From Bacteroidota bacterium (GTDB lineage: Bacteria > Bacteroidota > Bacteroidia > Flavobacteriales > Weeksellaceae): 9,715 nt of DNA. Made by a program: the position numbers and the translations under genes. This document shows positions 6,473-9,715 of this stretch, in pieces (position 1 is the first letter of the stretch; every line of letters starts with the position of its first letter). Under the pieces are notes generated by a model that did no database searches, was not told where the DNA came from, and was given only the letters and a program-made list of their open reading frames with translations. The stretch lies in contig JAEWHB010000002.1 in assembly GCA_023388015.1 (NCBI GenBank), positions 1 to 9,715 of the forward strand. Direction: 5' to 3'.

Positions 6473-8269
6473 ATGAGCAACGATAGATTAAAAGGAGGGG
6501 AATTTTTAGTAAAAGACCTGACTTGGGACAATATTTTCACACCAGAAGATTTCAGCGAAGAGCAAAAAATGATGTTGGAATCGGCGAAGGAATTCATTGA
6601 CAGAGAAGTTTGGCCAAAAAAACACCAAATCGAGAAAAAAGATTATGCTTTGATTGAAGATTTGATGAAAAAGTTGGGCGAACTTGGATTTTTGGGAATT
6701 TCGGTTCCGGAAGAATACGGCGGATTGGGAATGGGATTTGTCACCACAATGTTGGTTTGTGACTACCTTTCAGGTGCGACGGGATCTTTGGCAACTGCCT
6801 ATGGAGCGCACACGGGAATTGGTACTATGCCGATTACGCTTTATGGAACTGAGGAACAAAAGAAAAAATATTTACCCAAACTGGCAACGGGCGAATGGTT
6901 TGCTTCCTATGCCTTGACCGAGCCGGAAGCGGGTTCTGATGCGAATTCAGGGAAAACCAAAGCGGTTTTGACCGAAGATGGTAAATTTTATAAAATCACT
7001 GGACAAAAAATGTGGATTACCAATGCCGGATTCGCAGAATTGTTCATCGTTTTTGCCCGAATTGAAGATGACAAAAACATCACGGCATTCATTGTAGAGA
7101 AATCACAAGCCGGGGAAGGTTTTTCATTGGGCGAAGAAGAAGATAAATTGGGAATTGTCTCATCTTCAACTCGTCAGGTATTTTTCAATGAAGTAAAAGT
7201 GCCGGTGGAAAATATGCTGGGCGAACGAAACAGTGGATTTAAGATTGCAATGAATGCACTGAATGTGGGACGAATCAAATTAGGCGCAGCTTGTCTGGAT
7301 GCCCAAAGGAGAATTGTTTCCAATGCCATTAATTATGCCGCGGAAAGAAAACAATTTGGCGTTTCGATCAATACATTTGGTGCAGTTCAGGAAAAACTGA
7401 CCGAAATGGCAGTAGCAACTTTTACTTCCGAAGCCGGTGCTTATCGTGCTGCAAAAAATATGGAAGACGCAATTTCAGAAAACATTGCAAACGGAATGCC
7501 TCACAACGAAGCGGAATTAAAAGGAATTGAAGAATATGCCATCGAGGCATCTGTTTTGAAAGTTTGGATTTCAGATATGGCACAAATTGGTGCTGACAAA
7601 GGAATTCAAGTTTACGGAGGAATGGGTTATTCGAAAGAAATGCCGATGGAATCCGCTTGGCGAGACGCAAGAATTTCAAGGATTTACGAAGGAACCAATG
7701 AAATCAACAGTTTGCTGTGTGTGAGTATGTTAGTAAAAAGAGCTTTTCAGGGTAGAATCGATTTGATGACACCTGCCATGGGCATTGCCGACGAATTAAT
7801 GAGCATTCCTTCCTTCGACACTCCGGACTATTCTGAACTTTTTGCCCAAGAAAAAGAAATTTTAACAAATTTGAAAAAAGTCTTCTTTATGGTTGCTGGA
7901 GCGGCTTTGCAGAAGTTTGGAGCCGATCTTGAACAGCATCAACAATTGATATTGAAAGCTTCCTCAATTTTAATTGAAATTTATATGTCGGAAAGTGCTA
8001 TATTGCGTGCCGAAAGGATTGCGAAAACAAAATCGGAATCAGATGCTGAAATTACAATTAAATTTGCTAAATTGCAGTTGTTTGATTCAGTCGAAACAAT
8101 CAAAAGAGACGCTACCGCTGGCATTATTTCATTTACAGAAGGTGATGAACAGCGGATGATGCTTTCCGGATTAAGAAGATTTACACGGTATAATGAATAT
8201 CCAAATGTGGTTCTTTTGAAATCTGAAGTCGCAGAATATTTAATTAAACAAAATAAATACACTTTTTAG
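6473..8269 (+). CDS. fadE: Acyl-CoA dehydrogenase, large FadE/VLCAD-like form
   Basis: A 598-residue flavoprotein that introduces the trans-2 double bond into acyl-CoA, the first oxidation of the cycle, passing electrons to a flavoprotein acceptor not encoded here. The N-terminal helical domain is followed by SYALTEPEAGSDA (145-157) and KMWITNAG (179-186) for FAD and substrate contacts, then QVYGGMGYSKEMP (379-391). IYEGTNEI (404-411) contains the probable catalytic base Glu406. About 180 residues follow the usual dehydrogenase core, as in Bacillus FadE and mitochondrial VLCAD/ACAD9, which act on long chains; chain-length preference here is inference. It starts 54 bp after fadA with no recognisable promoter, so it is likely the last gene of the operon. 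The product has no obvious transmembrane helix. Confidence 0.95.
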   Translation: MSNDRLKGGEFLVKDLTWDNIFTPEDFSEEQKMMLESAKEFIDREVWPKKHQIEKKDYALIEDLMKKLGELGFLGISVPEEYGGLGMGFVTTMLVCDYLSGATGSLATAYGAHTGIGTMPITLYGTEEQKKKYLPKLATGEWFASYALTEPEAGSDANSGKTKAVLTEDGKFYKITGQKMWITNAGFAELFIVFARIEDDKNITAFIVEKSQAGEGFSLGEEEDKLGIVSSSTRQVFFNEVKVPVENMLGERNSGFKIAMNALNVGRIKLGAACLDAQRRIVSNAINYAAERKQFGVSINTFGAVQEKLTEMAVATFTSEAGAYRAAKNMEDAISENIANGMPHNEAELKGIEEYAIEASVLKVWISDMAQIGADKGIQVYGGMGYSKEMPMESAWRDARISRIYEGTNEINSLLCVSMLVKRAFQGRIDLMTPAMGIADELMSIPSFDTPDYSELFAQEKEILTNLKKVFFMVAGAALQKFGADLEQHQQLILKASSILIEIYMSESAILRAERIAKTKSESDAEITIKFAKLQLFDSVETIKRDATAGIISFTEGDEQRMMLSGLRRFTRYNEYPNVVLLKSEVAEYLIKQNKYTF

Positions 8270-8285
8270 TGTAACTTACAAAGTT

Positions 8286-8301
8286 TGGCACAAACTTTGC
8301 A
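8286..8301 (+). promoter_or_regulatory. Sigma-54 (RpoN) -24/-12 promoter
   Basis: TGGCAC, five bases (AAACT), then TTGCA: a full match to the sigma-54 consensus TGGCAC-N5-TTGCW with canonical GG-N10-GC spacing. It starts 16 bp after the fadE stop. Transcription should begin about 12 nt past the GC, near 8312. No protein gene follows before a strong terminator. No enhancer-binding-protein site could be picked out by eye. Confidence 0.85.
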
Positions 8302-8311
8302 TTTAAACAAG

Positions 8312-8404
8312 TTAAGTACTATTCTTTTCATAAGGTAGTTGAGTTTTCATGGTACTTAAGTTTTAGTAGAGAGGGTCCCGGCAGCAATGCCGGGGTTTTT
8401 TTTT
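8312..8404 (+). ncRNA. Candidate sigma-54-dependent small RNA (about 85-93 nt)
   Basis: The region lies between a consensus sigma-54 promoter and an intrinsic terminator and has no credible coding sequence. The predicted 5' end coincides with an 11-bp stem: 8312-8322 pairs with 8349-8359, one position being G-U. Its 26-nt loop holds most of a TTTTCAT repeat (8325-8331 and 8344-8350). A single-stranded linker (8360-8376, with the purine-rich GTAGAGAGGG at 8366-8375) leads to the terminator hairpin. Hairpin, linker and terminator is classic sRNA architecture. Targets are unknown. It could be a known Bacteroidota RNA family that I do not recognise, or a leader or attenuator remnant. Confidence 0.65.
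8377..8404 (+). terminator. Strong intrinsic terminator
   Basis: CCCGGC (8377-8382) pairs with GCCGGG (8389-8394) around the loop AGCAAT, followed by nine T residues (8396-8404). It ends the candidate sRNA and would also catch read-through from fadE. Confidence 0.92.
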
Positions 8405-8468
8405 GATCAAAACTTTAATAAATTTTTTTTATTTGAATTGAAATTTGATTTTTCAAAAACAAAATAAC

Positions 8469-8927
8469 TCATTGTTTAACAGGTAGTTCCTCCATGAAAA
8501 TGTATTTTTCATTTTCCAAATCCATCTGACAATAATAATGGTTGAAACCATTTGTAACCATCAAATATTCAGCCCCAATCTGCAAATTATACCTTGCAAT
8601 CTGATCAAAAGTTTGTTGAGAAACTGTAATTGAAGGAGATTTACATTCTACAATGATAAAGGGCTTTTCTTTTTTATACACAATTACGTCGGCTCTTTTT
8701 TTCATTCCGTTTACTGTCACTACGACTTCTGTATTGATCGCTGACTGAGAATATTTTTTTTCCTGAATCAGGAATCGCACAACATTTTGGCGCACCCATT
8801 CTTCGGGTGTCAAAATCAGCCATTTTTTTCGTGTTGTGCAAAAGATATAAACAGAATCCTCGTCTTGTTTGAACCGAAATTGGTAATTTTCGGGAAAATT
8901 TAATTGTGGTAATTTTAATTCGTTCAT
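8469..8927 (-). CDS. Stand-alone HsdR N-terminal-domain protein (PD-(D/E)XK-like)
   Basis: A 152-residue protein made up of only the type I restriction HsdR N-terminal (HSDR_N_2-like) nuclease fold. The N-terminus (residues 6-40) carries LPQLNFP and RKKWLILTPEEWVRQNVVRF (33-52). The core RADVIVYKKEKPFIIVECKSP (78-98) gives the nuclease signature D80 ... E94-x-K96, followed by Gln109 in QTFDQIARYN (105-114). The catalytic residues of a PD-(D/E)XK enzyme are therefore all present, but there is no helicase, methylase or specificity gene beside it. Conserved placement divergent from holA in many Bacteroidota suggests a housekeeping DNA-maintenance job; that is inference. No other Met occurs until residue 75, so the ATG at 8927 is secure. 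It faces the sRNA terminator at its 3' end. Confidence 0.85.
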   Translation of the reverse strand: MNELKLPQLNFPENYQFRFKQDEDSVYIFCTTRKKWLILTPEEWVRQNVVRFLIQEKKYSQSAINTEVVVTVNGMKKRADVIVYKKEKPFIIVECKSPSITVSQQTFDQIARYNLQIGAEYLMVTNGFNHYYCQMDLENEKYIFMEELPVKQ

Positions 8928-9715
8928 GAGTCAGCCAAATAGCATCATCAAAGATATTAAAAACAAAAAAGTCGCTCCTATTTATTTTCTTTCGGGCGAC
9001 GAGCCGTTTTTCATCGACCAGATTTCCAAAACCATCGAAAATGAAGTTCTGACCGAAGATGAAAAAGGTTTCAACCAAAGTGTTTTGTACGGAAATGATG
9101 TGGAAATGGCTGACATATTGGGTATGGCCAAACAATTCCCGATGGGCGCTGAACGCCAGGTCGTGATTGTAAAGGAAGCGCAACATCTTTCGCGTACCAT
9201 CGATCAGTTGGAATCATATGCAGAAAACCCACAACCTTCAACAGTTTTGGTTTTCAATTATAAAGGCAAGACACTTGACAAACGCAAGAAACTTTACAAA
9301 ACACTTCAGAAAAATTCAGTTTTTCTGGAAACAAAAAAAATGTATGACAATCAGATCCCGGATTGGATCGATATGACTGCCAAAGATTTAGATCTCACAT
9401 TGGAAACTAAATCCAAATTTATTATGGCTGAATTTCTGGGCGCGGATTTAGGAAGGATTTATAATGAACTTCAAAAACTGAAAATTGTAGCGGAAGATGG
9501 CAAAATCACACCTGAAATTATAGAAAGAAACATCGGAATCAGCAAGGATTACAATAATTTCGAATTACGAAATGCCATTGAAACCCGTAATGCGCCCAAA
9601 GCATTCCGAATTGTGAATTATTTCAGTCAAAACCCAAAAGATAATCCACTGGTGGTAACGCTTTCGATTTTGCACCAAACTTTTTCAAATATCATTATCT
9701 ACCATTCGATTACCG
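8926..9715 (+). CDS. holA: DNA polymerase III subunit delta, C-terminus cut off by window edge
   Basis: 263 complete codons are visible; flavobacterial HolA is about 330-345 residues, so roughly the last 75 are missing. Delta opens the beta sliding clamp within the clamp-loader complex. Recognised segments are the N-terminal PIYFLSGDEPFFID (18-31), EKGFNQSVLYG (46-56), ERQVVIVKEAQ (76-86), VLVFNYKGKTLDKRKKLYK (107-125), FLGADLGRIYNELQKL (170-185), NIGISKDYNNFELRNAI (202-218) and FSQNPKDNPLVVTLSIL (233-249). The first two regions form the degenerate AAA+ fold lacking a true Walker A, as usual for delta. The start at 8926 gives the 17-residue lead before PIYFL that is normal for relatives. Its ATG overlaps that of the divergent HsdR-N gene, so its promoter must lie inside that gene. 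A near-consensus TAATTTTC lies at 8884-8891. Confidence 0.93.
   Translation, partial: MSQPNSIIKDIKNKKVAPIYFLSGDEPFFIDQISKTIENEVLTEDEKGFNQSVLYGNDVEMADILGMAKQFPMGAERQVVIVKEAQHLSRTIDQLESYAENPQPSTVLVFNYKGKTLDKRKKLYKTLQKNSVFLETKKMYDNQIPDWIDMTAKDLDLTLETKSKFIMAEFLGADLGRIYNELQKLKIVAEDGKITPEIIERNIGISKDYNNFELRNAIETRNAPKAFRIVNYFSQNPKDNPLVVTLSILHQTFSNIIIYHSIT
8949..8956 (-). promoter_or_regulatory. Possible -7 element for the HsdR-N gene, inside holA
   Basis: On the minus strand 8956-8949 reads TATCTTTG, an exact TAnnTTTG match, 21 bp before the start codon. That is about the same spacing as for the SAM hydrolase and MarR genes here. No TTG is present at the expected -33 distance, so support is moderate. 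Confidence 0.4.

Noticed and set aside
8349..8366. A five-codon ORF (ATG GTA CTT AAG TTT TAG) within the candidate sRNA
   Set aside because: It is too short, lacks a well-spaced ribosome site, and its bases are accounted for by the right strand of the stem. I treat the transcript as non-coding.
8405..8468. Terminator for the minus-strand HsdR-N gene
   Set aside because: This stretch is AT-rich with only weak dyads (for example TTTGAA/TTCAAA), and no GC-rich stem followed by a T-run exists on the minus strand.
8469..8927. Remnant of a type I restriction-modification locus
   Set aside because: There are no HsdM, HsdS or helicase fragments nearby, and the protein has natural ends and intact active-site residues.
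8674..9186. Long minus-strand open frame across the HsdR-N gene and holA
   Set aside because: It is out of frame with two well-recognised genes and its translation shows no family features, so it is a shadow frame.

Overview
The window looks like chromosomal DNA from a member of the Bacteroidota, most likely class Flavobacteriia. The DNA is AT-rich. Promoter elements fit the Bacteroidota -7 consensus TAnnTTTG. There are no strong Shine-Dalgarno sequences. The neighbourhoods (SAM hydrolase next to phoH; HsdR-N protein divergent from holA; MarR plus fadN-fadA-fadE) are familiar in flavobacterial genomes. I cannot fix the genus from sequence alone.

Layout. Positions 1-649 (minus) hold the N-terminal three quarters of a SAM hydrolase (DUF62) gene that runs off the left edge. 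It is divergent from phoH (719-1666), which starts with TTG. A 53-residue Cys-rich DUF5522-type gene (1684-1845) follows phoH. Positions 1846-1959 contain a weak hairpin, a perfect 24-bp palindrome and a -7 element, just before a MarR regulator gene (1960-2424).

The MarR gene leads a fatty-acid beta-oxidation operon. It encodes a FadN-type 3-hydroxyacyl-CoA dehydrogenase/enoyl-CoA hydratase (2436-4793), a thiolase (5240-6418) and a large acyl-CoA dehydrogenase (6473-8269), in the same order as Bacillus fadNAE. FadE makes the enoyl-CoA, FadN hydrates and oxidises it, and FadA cleaves the 3-ketoacyl-CoA. The palindrome is the natural candidate for the MarR operator. The operon is interrupted between fadN and fadA by a low-GC gene for a 23S-intervening-sequence-type four-helix-bundle protein. 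That gene is bracketed by a 31-bp imperfect inverted repeat that fills almost exactly the space between the fadN stop and the fadA start.

Downstream of fadE is an apparently free-standing transcription unit. A consensus sigma-54 promoter (8286-8301) is followed by about 90 nt without a convincing ORF, containing an 11-bp stem, and then a strong intrinsic terminator (8377-8404). I read this as a sigma-54-dependent small RNA. With the inverted-repeat cassette, it is the most interesting content here.

The right end has a stand-alone HsdR N-terminal-domain (PD-(D/E)XK-like) protein gene on the minus strand (8469-8927) and a divergent holA (DNA polymerase III delta, 8926 to the right edge). Their start codons overlap by two base pairs. 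No tRNA, rRNA, CRISPR array, transposase or phage gene was seen.
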